A stretch of DNA of 64,000 nt from an uncultured Oribacterium sp. (GCA_946413525.1 CAMKKZ010000010.1:1-64000); one strand, 5' to 3'. Shown: positions 33,046 through 41,728, numbered from the stretch's first letter. Notes: generated by a model from the letters alone, not told the origin. Numbers and translations are program-made.

Positions 33046-33942
33046 AAATGCCAAAAAGGCAGCATTAAGCCCCCTTCTTTCCCCCATCTGCCTGTGAGAG
33101 AAAAACACATCCGGATTACATTTTGTACAGATGCCGGAAATATGGATGTTCCGCTCCGAAAGCCCCGCCTCCATGAGGATCAGCCGGTTTGCCTCCCAGA
33201 GGTCAACGTAATATTTCCGCCCGCTGAAATTCCCGGAAGGAGACGGCATTGCCGGGCGCACGACGGAGTCCCGTGCTTTCTCAGATGGAAACGCCTCTTG
33301 GAAAGCCTCAGCCACATCCTCCGAGACCTCGTAGCAGTCTCCGCAGATGCCTGGCCCCACCGCCGCGATAATGTCCTCGGGATTGCTGCCATAAGCCTCC
33401 CCCATTTCCCGGACAGCCCTGGCCGCGATCTTTCCGACGGTTCCCCTCCAGCCGGAATGGACGGCCCCGACTGCGCGGCGCACGGGATCCAGCAGGAGGA
33501 CGGGAATGCAATCCGCCCAGAAGACGCAAAGCACAAGGCCTGGGACATTACTTATCAGCCCATCCACGTCCCTGTAATCCCTTTCCCGGGACAGCCCCTT
33601 CCCGGCATCCTCTTCCGTGACCCTTCGCACATTCAGGCTATGGGTCTGCATGCTGAACACGAAACGATCCACCGGGACATCAAGGGCTTCGGAAATCCTG
33701 CGGTAATTCTCCCGCACCTTTTCATCCTCATCCCCCCTTGAAATTCCCAGGTTCATGCTTGTGAAAGGCCCTTCGCTCACGCCCCCGAAACGGGTGGAAA
33801 AAAGGTGCCTGCAAAGGCCGGTCGCGGAAAAGGCAGGGCATTCCAGCACGGGAAGTGAAATGCCGCCGGAAAGAAGCTTTTCCCTCAGCCCAAAGCCCTC
33901 GCCTGTTCCTTTCCTGCGTATTCTTGTTATTTTCAAATTCAC
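33031..33942 (-). CDS. pgeF: Purine nucleoside phosphorylase / laccase-domain protein (YfiH, PgeF)
   Basis: A 303-residue protein of the multicopper polyphenol oxidase/laccase-domain family (YfiH, FAMIN-like), whose members phosphorylyse or deaminate purine nucleosides; E. coli PgeF edits peptidoglycan precursors. The zinc/active-site residues are present: His in FSMQTHSLNVRRV, Cys in FWADCIPVLL, His in GAVHSGWRGTVGKIA, plus VGPGICGDCYEV. The start is a GTG at 33942 with AGGAG 11 bases upstream. The last codons are in repeat sequence. Confidence 0.88.
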   Translation of the reverse strand: MNLKITRIRRKGTGEGFGLREKLLSGGISLPVLECPAFSATGLCRHLFSTRFGGVSEGPFTSMNLGISRGDEDEKVRENYRRISEALDVPVDRFVFSMQTHSLNVRRVTEEDAGKGLSRERDYRDVDGLISNVPGLVLCVFWADCIPVLLLDPVRRAVGAVHSGWRGTVGKIAARAVREMGEAYGSNPEDIIAAVGPGICGDCYEVSEDVAEAFQEAFPSEKARDSVVRPAMPSPSGNFSGRKYYVDLWEANRLILMEAGLSERNIHISGICTKCNPDVFFSHRQMGERRGLNAAFLAFEEPV

Positions 33943-33995
33943 CTCAATAGTTTCTCCTTAAAATCATGGCTTTCACTTGCCCATAATTATAGGTT

Positions 33996-34172
33996 ATGAA
34001 AAGCCATCAAGGCTTTTCATGACCGTACCTGGCGAATCCCGTAGGGATTTGTCCGACCGAAGGGGGGACAAATCCTCATTGCCGGGTGGCTAGCCTCGAC
34101 CCGCAAGCGGGTCATGGCATATTCCCTGCGGGATTCGCCATGTACGGACATGAATGTTCCTGAAGGAACGTT
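33996..34172. repeat. Family C composite palindromic element
   Basis: Outer arms CCGTACCTGGCGAATCCC / GGGATTCGCCATGTACGG enclose GGATTTGTCC / GGACAAATCC, a GCCGGGTGGCTAGCC block and GACCCGC / GCGGGTC. It is flanked by two separate hairpins ATGAAAAGCC / GGCTTTTCAT and ACATGAATGTTCC / GGAACGTTCATGT. It lies in the pgeF upstream gap. A related copy is at 63050. Confidence 0.85.
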
Positions 34173-34178
34173 CATGTC

Positions 34179-34838
34179 CTATACTTTATGAGACTGCAGG
34201 CCAAGTAATTCCCGAAGCTCCTCGGCGCTTTCGCCCCGGAAGACCTCACCATCCATGCCCATTCTTTTGGCGCCGGCCACATTATCCTCCGAATCATCAA
34301 TGAAGAAGCATTCACCGGGCTCCAGGCCGAACTCCCGGAAAAAACGGCTGTAGATAATGTCCTGGGGCTTGACGCACTGGTGCTCGGCGGAAAAGAACAC
34401 GCCATCATACAGCTCCGGCGCCGGCATGACTTCTCTGTAACAGACAGGAAGGCGGAGGCTCGCGTTGGACAGGATGTAGACGCCCTGCCCCCTTGCCTTG
34501 ACATCGGCCACCACCCCGTCCATCCCGCTGCGCGGCAACATATTGTAAAGGTGCCAGTCGCGGAAAGCCTTCTTCGCGATTTCACGGACAGGATCCGATG
34601 AGAGCCTCGGAAGCCACGCCCTTATTGCGTTTTCCTCCGAAATCAGGCCGCCGTCCAGCTTGAGCCACTCGTTCGAGCAAAATACGACGCAGCAGATTTC
34701 CCAAATCACCTTCTCATCCCCGGTATGGACGCGTATGGACCTTTCGGGATCATAGCCTATCAGCACATTTCCCATGTCAAACACGATATTTTTATAAGAT
34801 GATGTATCCCGCTCTTTCCGCGCCGGCTTATCTCCCAT
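34179..34838 (-). CDS. HAD-superfamily hydrolase, YihX-like
   Basis: A 219-residue HAD subfamily IA protein. Motif I reads VFDMGNVLIGYD, i.e. the second Asp of DxD is Gly, the pattern of the YihX/epoxide-hydrolase-N-like group. Motif II is YILSNAS, motif III Lys in HQCVKPQDIIY and motif IV FFIDDSEDNVAGAKRMG. Likely a sugar-phosphate phosphatase; substrate not assignable. Start at 34838 follows AAGGAGGAGGGAG. Confidence 0.82.
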   Translation of the reverse strand: MGDKPARKERDTSSYKNIVFDMGNVLIGYDPERSIRVHTGDEKVIWEICCVVFCSNEWLKLDGGLISEENAIRAWLPRLSSDPVREIAKKAFRDWHLYNMLPRSGMDGVVADVKARGQGVYILSNASLRLPVCYREVMPAPELYDGVFFSAEHQCVKPQDIIYSRFFREFGLEPGECFFIDDSEDNVAGAKRMGMDGEVFRGESAEELRELLGLQSHKV

Positions 34839-35318
34839 GCCGCTCCCTCCTCCTTGTCATCTCAGGAAAGCAGGAAAAACCCCTGCTCACTGGGCTCATG
34901 TCCTGATTCCGAAAAGCTTATCAACAATTATATCAGATTCTTGCTTTTATGGCTATATCCAGCCCATCTCAGCAAAGTAATTCGAATTTTTGATAGTATC
35001 GTAATCTTATCTGTTATTCTATTTTACCATTTGTAATCCTGTCTGTCCTCCTATCCTACCACAAGAAGCCTTTCATATCCACTAATTTATTGTCAAGACA
35101 AAGATTTTGCCCACAAATGACCAACTCAAATCCACGAACCTGATTCTTTTCGGACAGTTCCTTTCAGACATAAGAGCTTTCCGCAAAGTTCCCTGATCCC
35201 TCTTTTCTTTTCTATCTCTCTCATGTATGATTTGATATTATTCAGCGCCTTCTGAAATCTGAAAAACCCAGAGGTTTAACGCACCGCCAGGACGGCAAGT
35301 ATGGGTACTGCATGGAGC
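34839..35318. other. AT-rich divergent gap without a gene
   Basis: Intergenic DNA between the divergent HAD and SRAP genes. No open frame of coding quality, no family A copy and no clear promoter pair that I can defend. Confidence 0.4.
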
Positions 35319-35425
35319 AAGTATGAAAAGCAAGCTTTTCATACTTCATTTGTGCCGCTGGCATGTTACAAAATAGGACGTCAAGGGACTTCAATGCCTA
35401 CGGCATCAAGTCAAAGGATAAACGC
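35319..35425. repeat. Family B module upstream of the SRAP gene
   Basis: AAGTATGAAAAGC / GCTTTTCATACTT hairpin, CATTTGTGCCGCTGGC, then TCAATGCC-TACGGCATCAAGTCAAAGGATAA. The AAAGGA at its end is probably the SRAP ribosome site, so here too an element edge supplies it. Confidence 0.75.
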
Positions 35426-35427
35426 TT

Positions 35428-36084
35428 ATGTGCACCAGATATTACATGGAAATGTCCCCGGAACTAAAGCCTTTCGTTGACCGCGCCATGCGTTCCCCTC
35501 TGCTGGAGGGCATGACCGCAAGCCTTGGAAAGCCGTTAAAGACCATGGGAGAAATCAGGCCAACGGATATTGTTCCGGTGGTCGCCCCGGCGGCAAAGAC
35601 ACAGGCGCCTGCAGTCTACCCGATGTTCTGGGGCTTCACGAACCCAAAGGGCGGATCGCCACTGCTCAATGCCAGGGTGGAAACCGCAATGCAAAAGCCG
35701 TTCTGGAAGGCTGCCTGGACATCCCGCCGCTGCGTTATCCCGGCAAGCTATTATTTTGAGTGGGAACACCTGCTTTTGCCAAACGGCACGAGAAAGGTCG
35801 GACAAAAATACATTATCCGGCCAGGAAACGGTGCAGTCGTGTATCTTGCCGGACTGTATCAGATTGAAGAAAAGCGCGGCTTCAAGCTTCCGGTATTCAC
35901 GGTACTCACAAGGGAACCGGGGGAAGGGATCCGCTTCATTCACGACCGAATGCCGGTAATCCTGCCGAATGAAATGGTAAAGGCATGGCTCGACCCCGGT
36001 GGGGAACCGGCCGAAATAGCGGAAAGAGCCATTACCGATATGAATTTCGAGAAAGCGGAGCAGCCCTCCGGAAAGGATGGTTGA
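35428..36084 (+). CDS. SRAP-domain (YedK/HMCES) abasic-site DNA crosslinking protein
   Basis: SRAP proteins use Cys2 to form a thiazolidine crosslink with abasic sites in single-stranded DNA, shielding them. The 218-residue protein starts MCTRYYM with the required Cys2, and has LNARVET, RCVIPASYYFEW (active-site Glu) and FIHDRMPVIL (His). All catalytic residues are present. The stop codon sits at the edge of a family A repeat in plus orientation, and DUF1848 follows on the same strand. Confidence 0.9.
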   Translation: MCTRYYMEMSPELKPFVDRAMRSPLLEGMTASLGKPLKTMGEIRPTDIVPVVAPAAKTQAPAVYPMFWGFTNPKGGSPLLNARVETAMQKPFWKAAWTSRRCVIPASYYFEWEHLLLPNGTRKVGQKYIIRPGNGAVVYLAGLYQIEEKRGFKLPVFTVLTREPGEGIRFIHDRMPVILPNEMVKAWLDPGGEPAEIAERAITDMNFEKAEQPSGKDG

Positions 36085-36152
36085 GCCGGTTTGCCCCGCA
36101 GTCGGTTCGCTATATCAGAATTCAGAGCGGCCAAAACCCACTCTGATAAGCG
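36085..36152 (+). repeat. Family A repeat in opposite orientation
   Basis: GAGCCGGTTTGCC ... CGGTTCGCTATATCAG, then CAGAGCGGCC(4)CCCACTCTGATA. This is the reverse complement of the usual plus-strand reading and it lies between two plus-strand genes, so orientation again matches the flanking genes. Confidence 0.85.
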
Positions 36153-36170
36153 AGACATGGGAGGCAGATT

Positions 36171-37100
36171 ATGATAATCCAAACAGGGCAGCGGACGGAT
36201 ATTCCAGCCTTCTATTCCGACTGGTTTGCGAACCGGCTGAGGGAGGGCTTTGTCCTCGTGCGAAATCCCTACAATCCGCAGTCTGTCACGCGTTACGAGC
36301 TGAACCCAGACGTTGTAGACATGATCGGCTTCTGTTCCAAAAACCCTGCCCCGATCCTCCGCTATATGGATCTGTTGAAGCCTTTTGGTCAATATTGGTT
36401 TTTGAGCATCACTCCTTACGGGAAGGACATCGAGCCGAGGGTTCCGGACAAGAATTTTGTCATGGACAGCTTCTGCCGCCTGTCCGAGATTGCCGGGGTG
36501 AATTCCATGGGCTGGCGTTATGACCCGATTCTCCTTAACGAGAACTGGACGGTTGAAAGGCATATCGAGGCGTTTGGAAGAATGGCCGAAAGGCTGTCCG
36601 GAGCCACCCACACTGCCGTAATCAGCTTCATCGACCTGTATGAAAAAGTGAAACGGAACTTCCCGGAGGCAAGAACCGTCTCCATGGACGAGCAGATCCG
36701 GATCACAGCGGCCTTCGTGGAAATCGGCAGGCAGTACGGCATGACCATCAAGCCCTGCGCGGAAAGCAAAGCCCTGGAAAGCCTGGGAGCAGACTGCTCC
36801 GGCTGCATGACAGTCAAAACCTTTGAAGCCGCCATCGGGCAGAATCTGATTACGCCGCCAAATCCCATGAACAGGAAGGAATGCGCCTGCTATATCACAG
36901 GAGACATCGGCGCGTACAATACTTGTGGTCATCTTTGCCGCTACTGTTACGCCAATGCGGACAAAGAAACGGTGCTGCGGAACATGCGTATGCACGATCC
37001 GAAGTCACCGTTCCTCATTGGAAATTCTTTGCCGGGGGATGTAGTCCATAAGGCAAAGCAGCTCAGTTGGATTGACCCGCAGATGCGGCTGGAGATATAG
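36171..37100 (+). CDS. DUF1848 family protein (radical-SAM-like)
   Basis: A 309-residue protein of the DUF1848 family: MIIQTGQRTDIPAFYSDWF, VRNPYNPQSVTRYEL, FCSKNPAP, GVNSMGWRYDPI. The C-terminal cysteines CSGC, CACYITGDIGAYNTCGHLCRYCYAN look like an iron-sulfur site; the family has been likened to radical SAM / spore photoproduct lyase-type proteins, though no classical N-terminal CxxxCxxC is seen. GGAGG lies six bases before the ATG. Adjacent to SRAP, a DNA-damage role is plausible but not shown. Confidence 0.8.
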   Translation: MIIQTGQRTDIPAFYSDWFANRLREGFVLVRNPYNPQSVTRYELNPDVVDMIGFCSKNPAPILRYMDLLKPFGQYWFLSITPYGKDIEPRVPDKNFVMDSFCRLSEIAGVNSMGWRYDPILLNENWTVERHIEAFGRMAERLSGATHTAVISFIDLYEKVKRNFPEARTVSMDEQIRITAAFVEIGRQYGMTIKPCAESKALESLGADCSGCMTVKTFEAAIGQNLITPPNPMNRKECACYITGDIGAYNTCGHLCRYCYANADKETVLRNMRMHDPKSPFLIGNSLPGDVVHKAKQLSWIDPQMRLEI

Positions 37101-37164
37101 CAGTTTCACAATCCTTCGGCTGCTTTTCCTACGGATCAACATCCAGATGCAGCCGGAGATATAG
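37080..37164 (+). repeat. Duplicated 3' end of the DUF1848 gene
   Basis: The last 21 bases of the gene, beginning CAGATGCGGCTGGAG and ending with the TAG, recur at 37144-37164 with two changes. A partial duplication of the gene end therefore follows the gene. Confidence 0.75.
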
Positions 37165-37184
37165 AACCTCCCGCATTCTTTCGC

Positions 37185-37330
37185 TCCCTTATTAGAGTGG
37201 GTTTCACTACTCTAATTTCATGACAAACCGATGCGGTATCGCATCAGCAATGCTCATCTATCAGAGTGGGTTTTTGCCGCTCTGAATTCTGACATAGCGA
37301 ACCGCCTGCGGGGCAAGATGGCTCGTCTGT
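37185..37330 (-). repeat. Family A repeats, two copies overlapping a coding end
   Basis: First copy TTAGAGTGGG / CTACTCTAA; second CAGAGTGGG / CCGCTCTG with GCGAACCGCCTGCGGGGC. The second copy is read through by the gene at 37244 and encodes its C-terminus. Confidence 0.88.
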
Positions 37331-38914
37331 ATTCTTCGCATCCTTATCGTAATTAATGCTGACCAGAAGAAGCTTGTCATGATAATGCTCCAGCGCCTGC
37401 GGATAGTTCCTCTCCCTGATCTGATCCGCCGCCGTTCTGACCGTCCTGTTATATTTCAGCTCGATCAGCAGCGCCTGCTTATCCGGGTGCTTCGGCGAGG
37501 GGAGATATACGATGTCCGCATAGCCCTTCCCGCTGTCAAGCTCCTGCATGACAGTATAGTATTTCTGTGCCGCATAGTAAGCCGTTTTCACAGCGTATGA
37601 CAGGGCCGCCTCAGAATTATAGGTCTTATTCTCAGCCGTGTCATGGAACCACTCCATGAGCTCCGCCACCCGGTCTTCCTTCTGCTCCCAGGTTGCTTTA
37701 AGAAGCTCCACTGACTTCCGGTAGGCACGGAATGCGGGCTCCCACTCTTCTGACTTCGTGGAGGCCTTGAACTCGTCCAGTATCTCCTTATTCGGGATAT
37801 GGACCTCCTTAGTCTCCATATCGTACTCAAGATAGCCCAGATGTATCAGCATGGCCAGGATGTCATCCCTGCTATGGAAGGTAGTCATGTCGTTCTGGTA
37901 GGTAGAGACATCCACCTTCACCCTGCCTCCGTCCATCATCAGCGCCACCGCATCCTTCAGGCCGTCAAAATCCGCTCTGATGTACTCCGCAAGCGCCTCA
38001 TAATTCTCCGTCTTGTTCCAGTAGTTCTGGATGATTCCCGTGGAGACTGCTTTTACCACGGACAGGGGACTGTAGATGGAATATCTCTTTTGCTCGTGTT
38101 CCTTCCCACTTGCATTTTGCAGCTCATATCCGGGATCCGGAGGAACCACATCACTTACTTCATAGCCATCATACCATTCCTTTATCTTTTCATATGCCCT
38201 GCCGTATTTTGTGCAGAGCTCCCGAACCTCCTCCTCCGTAAATCCCGTATAAGGCGCAAGCTGCATGGGGGCAATGATGGAGTATTCATCAAACATGTTT
38301 AAGGCGGAATGCTTTCCGTACTTCTTGATCGGCAGAATGCCGGTCATATATGCCAGGGCTGCATACTCCTTATCCTTCAGCCAGTCCCGCAGGAAGTCCA
38401 GATATAGTCTCTGTCCGTCCCTGTCCTCTTTCCGCTCCCGGAAGACCGCATCCCACTCGTCGATGATGATAACAAAGGGAATCCCGCTCTTCCTGTAAAA
38501 TCTGTCCATGCTGTAGGCCAGATCTTCCGTATCATATTTCACTTCAGGATACTCCTCCGACAGATCATCCAGTATCCTGGAGGACAGCATTTTCAGTGAA
38601 TCCTCCACCTTCTTATTGCCCTTAATGAAATCCGTCATGACTACCCTGATCACATCAAAGCGGTTCAGGTATCTGTCCCAGTTTTCATGCCCGGCAACCT
38701 TCAGCCCGCTAAAGAGCACCCTGCTGTCTCCCCTGCCATAGTAGGCGCAGAGCATGTTGGCAGCGATGGTCTTACCGAATCGCCTGGGGCGGGACACGCT
38801 TACATAATTGCTGGTCTCCGGAAGGCTGAACGGGTGTCTGGCAGATCTAAACGAGCAGGCGGAGACCATGTTCCTCCGGTTGATTGACCAGATGGCAGTC
38901 CGTGAAGGTATCAC
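37244..38914 (-). pseudogene. AAA-ATPase-like / PD-(D/E)XK gene, damaged at both ends
   Basis: Paralogue of the gene at 23441. From about 38815 the sequence is family-like: YVSVSRPRRFGKTIAANML (Walker A-like), FVIIIDEWDAVF (Walker B), YLEYDM, and GYADIVYLPS ... ALLIELKYN (nuclease core). Upstream of 38815 the reading frame is merely the antisense of a TnpV fragment, so the true N-terminus (about 30 residues) is gone. At the other end the protein breaks after SINYDKDAKN and the last 26 codons are family A repeat. The paralogue continues with about ten native residues there. The core may still be translated, but the gene is a remnant. Confidence 0.8.
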
Positions 38915-39017
38915 CGACCGCCTCGATGCGCAGGATCAATTGCTGTGGGTACAGCGGATGAACAACATCCGGGATCGTGCGATGGAGGTGGTGAACAACG
39001 ATTTAATCTACACATAA
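38808..39017 (+). pseudogene. TnpV transposon protein, C-terminal fragment
   Basis: The frame SGRLNGCLADLNEQAETM, MAVREGITDRLDAQDQLLW and VQRMNNIRDRAMEVVNNDLI matches the conserved C-terminal half of TnpV-family transposon-encoded proteins. The N-terminal half is missing; the break coincides with the loss of the neighbour's N-terminus. A short GC hairpin follows the stop. Confidence 0.75.
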
Positions 39018-39057
39018 GATCACGGCGGCAGAAAGAAATCCCCGCCGCACTCCATAA

Positions 39058-40218
39058 TTTCGCTATTGGATAAAACTAAAAAACCGAGCTGAACGAAATC
39101 GGATCAGAAAAATCAAAATATTTGTAAAGAATGCTCAGCGTACGCAGCATGAGAATTCAACAATTCCTGTTATTCCGTTTGCATTGAATGATTATTCCTT
39201 TGCCCAGCCAACGAAGTTTGAATTTATCTATATTATCGATAAGGTAAAGTATTGGTATAGTTTTTCTGCCACAAAGGAAACAGTAGTACAGGAATACTTA
39301 TATCATGCGCCAAAGGGACAAAAAGCACTTGTTTTCAAAAGAGATGGTCAGCAGTTTACCTTTACGGAGGAAAAAGCAAAGCGGACACTAATTAGTAAGG
39401 CCGTTGCGAAAAACCAGCTATTCTTTTCAGTTGCCTGCACAATGAATGACGCTGCGTGTATTGGCGCGATGCGATGGTTTCGAGAATATGTTTTCTTTTC
39501 GCGCGATTATACTGACATTCCGACTCAACTCATCGAATATTCCGGAGACAAAACTATGCTTAGAGCTATCTCCAAATATGCTAAGGCGGCTGATCTTGGA
39601 ATTGAAGACATGCGCTTTGAAATAAATAGCAAAGAAATCATCGATGACAGCTCTTTTCCGGGTAGCACACCCGAAGAAGCTAAAGCAGCACTAACTCAAT
39701 TCATGCGCGCGTTATCGGAGACATCGAACAACGCTGAAATTCGACTTGAAATGGGGCAGATGACAGCAAAAGCAAGTCATTTAGGAAAGACCCGTGAAGG
39801 GGAGTTGAGTTCCTTCGAATTAGATCTTTCAGACGAGTCAGACGGAACTCGAAAACTAATGGCCCTTTCTCCTGCAATCGAATCCGCGCTCAAAAAGGGC
39901 GGTGTGCTGCTGGTTGATGAAATCGAACGGGAACTCCATCCTACTCTAGTGAATTTCATAGTGTCAAAGTTTCAGAGCAAAAAAACTAATCCATATGGAG
40001 CACAGATTATTTTTACTACTCATAATACTGAGTTAATGAATCTCGAACTCATTAGAAAAGATCAGCTTTATTTTGTCGACAAAAAAGCAACTGACGGTAC
40101 TTCGGAGCTATACAGCTTAAGTGAGTTTTCCACTAGAACAACCGACAACATTCGCAAAGGATATTTGATCGGTAGATACGGAGCAGTCCCTAATGTTGAA
40201 ATCGAGGAGGTCGAGTAA
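39058..40218 (+). pseudogene. RloA-like defence ATPase lacking its Walker A region
   Basis: The reading frame is open from 39058; family-like sequence starts at about FVKNAQRTQHENSTIPVIPF (39121), upstream of the first possible start, TTG at 39184. It resembles the AAA/ABC-type ATPase of RloA/AbiLi-like abortive-infection pairs. Walker B (GGVLLVDEIERELHPTLV) and the His switch (IIFTTHNTELMN) are present, and the signature-like region FELDLSDESDGTRKLMAL. The N-terminal 70 or so residues that should carry the Walker A GxNxSGKS are absent. Lower GC than the neighbourhood suggests transfer. It overlaps nothing and is followed directly by rloB. Confidence 0.72.
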
Positions 40219-40773
40219 ATGCCTCGAAAAACAAATGGATCACGCGGAAAAGGAAAGACTATTATTCGAGTCTTTTGTGAAGGGGAAACTGAGCAAGCAT
40301 ATACAGAGTTCCTTAAAAGGCGGTTTGCTGATGTTGCAGTAATAAAATACCCAAAGGAAATCGGACTCTTCGATGAGGCAGAAAACCGCTTTGCAAAAGA
40401 TCCACAATACCGTGATAATGCTGAAGTAATTGATGAAGTGTGGTTTTTCTTTGATGTAGAGAGAAAAGATATTGGTTTGTGGGATCATCGCCTAAAAATA
40501 ATAAAGAAGTTGCGAAAATTGCGGCGAGATCCAAATATCAAAGTTCGCTTGCTGATGACCACCGGATGTATCGAGTATTGGCTAATGCTTCATTACAAAA
40601 AATATGCACCACCACTTCAAACTGAGGCAGAAAAAGCTCGAGTAATAAATGAAGTCATCGAAAAAGAATCAACGTATAAAAAAGGTGACTATCCCTCCAC
40701 TGCAAAAATAGCTGTAAATTTCCCAACTGCAACTGCCAATGCAAAAAAATCCTTACTTGCACAGTGGTGCTGA
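40219..40773 (+). CDS. RloB-like TOPRIM-type nuclease subunit, probably truncated
   Basis: A 184-residue protein starting at the base after the ATPase stop, with GAGGTCGAGTAA as overlapping ribosome site. The TOPRIM-like core is visible: IIRVFCEGETEQAYTEFLKRR (acidic motif), EVWFFFDVERKDI (DxD-like) and CIEYWLMLHYKK, as in RloB/AriB-type effectors of PARIS-like systems. The frame ends at TGA 40771, but the codons after it (NWYRLGH) look like continuing family sequence, so a nonsense mutation is likely. With its ATPase also broken, the system should be inactive. Confidence 0.7.
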   Translation: MPRKTNGSRGKGKTIIRVFCEGETEQAYTEFLKRRFADVAVIKYPKEIGLFDEAENRFAKDPQYRDNAEVIDEVWFFFDVERKDIGLWDHRLKIIKKLRKLRRDPNIKVRLLMTTGCIEYWLMLHYKKYAPPLQTEAEKARVINEVIEKESTYKKGDYPSTAKIAVNFPTATANAKKSLLAQWC

Positions 40774-40844
40774 AACTGGTATCGTTTAGGGCACATATCC
40801 AATCAAGGAGGTGCCTCCAGTATGTCAACATCCCCTCAAATCTG

Positions 40845-40955
40845 ACATAGCGAACCACTTGTGGGGCAAATCGGCTCATCTATCAGAGTGGGTTTGGCCG
40901 CTCTGAGTTCTTATATGGTGAAACGCCTGCGGGCAATTCGGTTTTGGCCTTTGCC
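40845..40955 (-). repeat. Family A repeat, one copy plus a fragment
   Basis: CAGAGTGGG(3)GGCCGCTCTG hairpin, then GTGAAACGCCTGCGGGC. A broken unit (TGACATAGCGAACCACTTGTG) precedes it. The GNAT gene reads into this copy and gains its C-terminus and stop from it. Confidence 0.82.
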
Positions 40956-41574
40956 TCAGCTCCTTTTGCATTCTGATACAGCGGAATGTGCCCTCATCCT
41001 TCATTTCTCCAGTTATCTCATAAGCCATTTTCTGGTAGAATTCAATTTTATTGTCCCTGCTTTCAAGGACAGCCTTACGATACCCCAACTCTCCGGCCCA
41101 GCTCTCGCATTCCGTAACAACCATGCTGCCAATGCCCCGATGCCTGTATTCCGGAAGCACCACCACCCTGCCGATCATGACGGAGCTCTCATCCAGCTCA
41201 TACATCCTCGCCGTAGCGACAGGGAAATCCAAATCGGTCACCACAATATACCTTGTGTTCGGACCATCATGCTCGTCAAACTCCTGCCTCAATGTTATGT
41301 GATGCTTTTTCGCCATCGCCTGAATGCGTACATAAAAGGCGCCTGCCTGCTGCCAGGTTTCTGTCGCGCGCAGAATCGCCATGCCGTCAAAAGGCTCGGC
41401 TGAAAGAATGTCGGACGCAAAAATCACATGCCCTCCGATTTGAATTCCGTCCTCTTCCCTTCCGTATTCATGCAGGCCATAAGCAGGCAGGAAAGCAAAC
41501 GCAATGCCCGTGAAAGATTGGCCATTCCGATCAGTCAGACGAAGGATCTGATTGTCAAACTGTGTAAGATTCAT
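40876..41574 (-). CDS. GNAT acetyltransferase with N-terminal extension and repeat-derived tail
   Basis: A 232-residue protein. Residues 1-75 form a small beta-rich region (ILRLTDRNGQSFTGIAFAF, GGHVIFASDI) that I cannot name. Residues 80-205 are a GNAT domain with acetyl-CoA loop VVLPEYRHRGIGSMVVTE and KIEFYQKMAYE. The final 24 residues, after MQKEL, are encoded by a family A repeat. The start may be 41574 or two codons earlier; AAAGG lies upstream. The frame remains open further upstream through a family B element, which I exclude. Substrate unknown. Confidence 0.78.
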   Translation of the reverse strand: MNLTQFDNQILRLTDRNGQSFTGIAFAFLPAYGLHEYGREEDGIQIGGHVIFASDILSAEPFDGMAILRATETWQQAGAFYVRIQAMAKKHHITLRQEFDEHDGPNTRYIVVTDLDFPVATARMYELDESSVMIGRVVVLPEYRHRGIGSMVVTECESWAGELGYRKAVLESRDNKIEFYQKMAYEITGEMKDEGTFRCIRMQKELRQRPKPNCPQAFHHIRTQSGQTHSDR

Positions 41575-41586
41575 AAACATTCCATC

Positions 41587-41728
41587 CTTTGACTTAATGC
41601 CACAGGCATTGACATCCAATTTGTGACGCTTGCCTTTCATACCTTGACTTGAAGCCGCAGGCGTTGAGTCCCATTTGTGACGCGCCAGCGGCACAAATGA
41701 AGTATGAAAAGCTTGCCTTTCATACTTG
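41587..41728. repeat. Family B modules upstream of the GNAT gene
   Basis: Two partial copies of the TTTGACTTAATGCCACAGGCATTGACA text, then CATTTGTG / CACAAATG and AAGTATGAAAAGC / GCCTTTCATACTT. Same modules as 5100-5190 and 14123. Confidence 0.8.

Noticed and set aside
41575..41694. N-terminal extension of the GNAT protein at 40876
   Set aside because: The codons are family B repeat sequence (WDSTPAAS, HKLDVNACGIK), also seen out of frame elsewhere.
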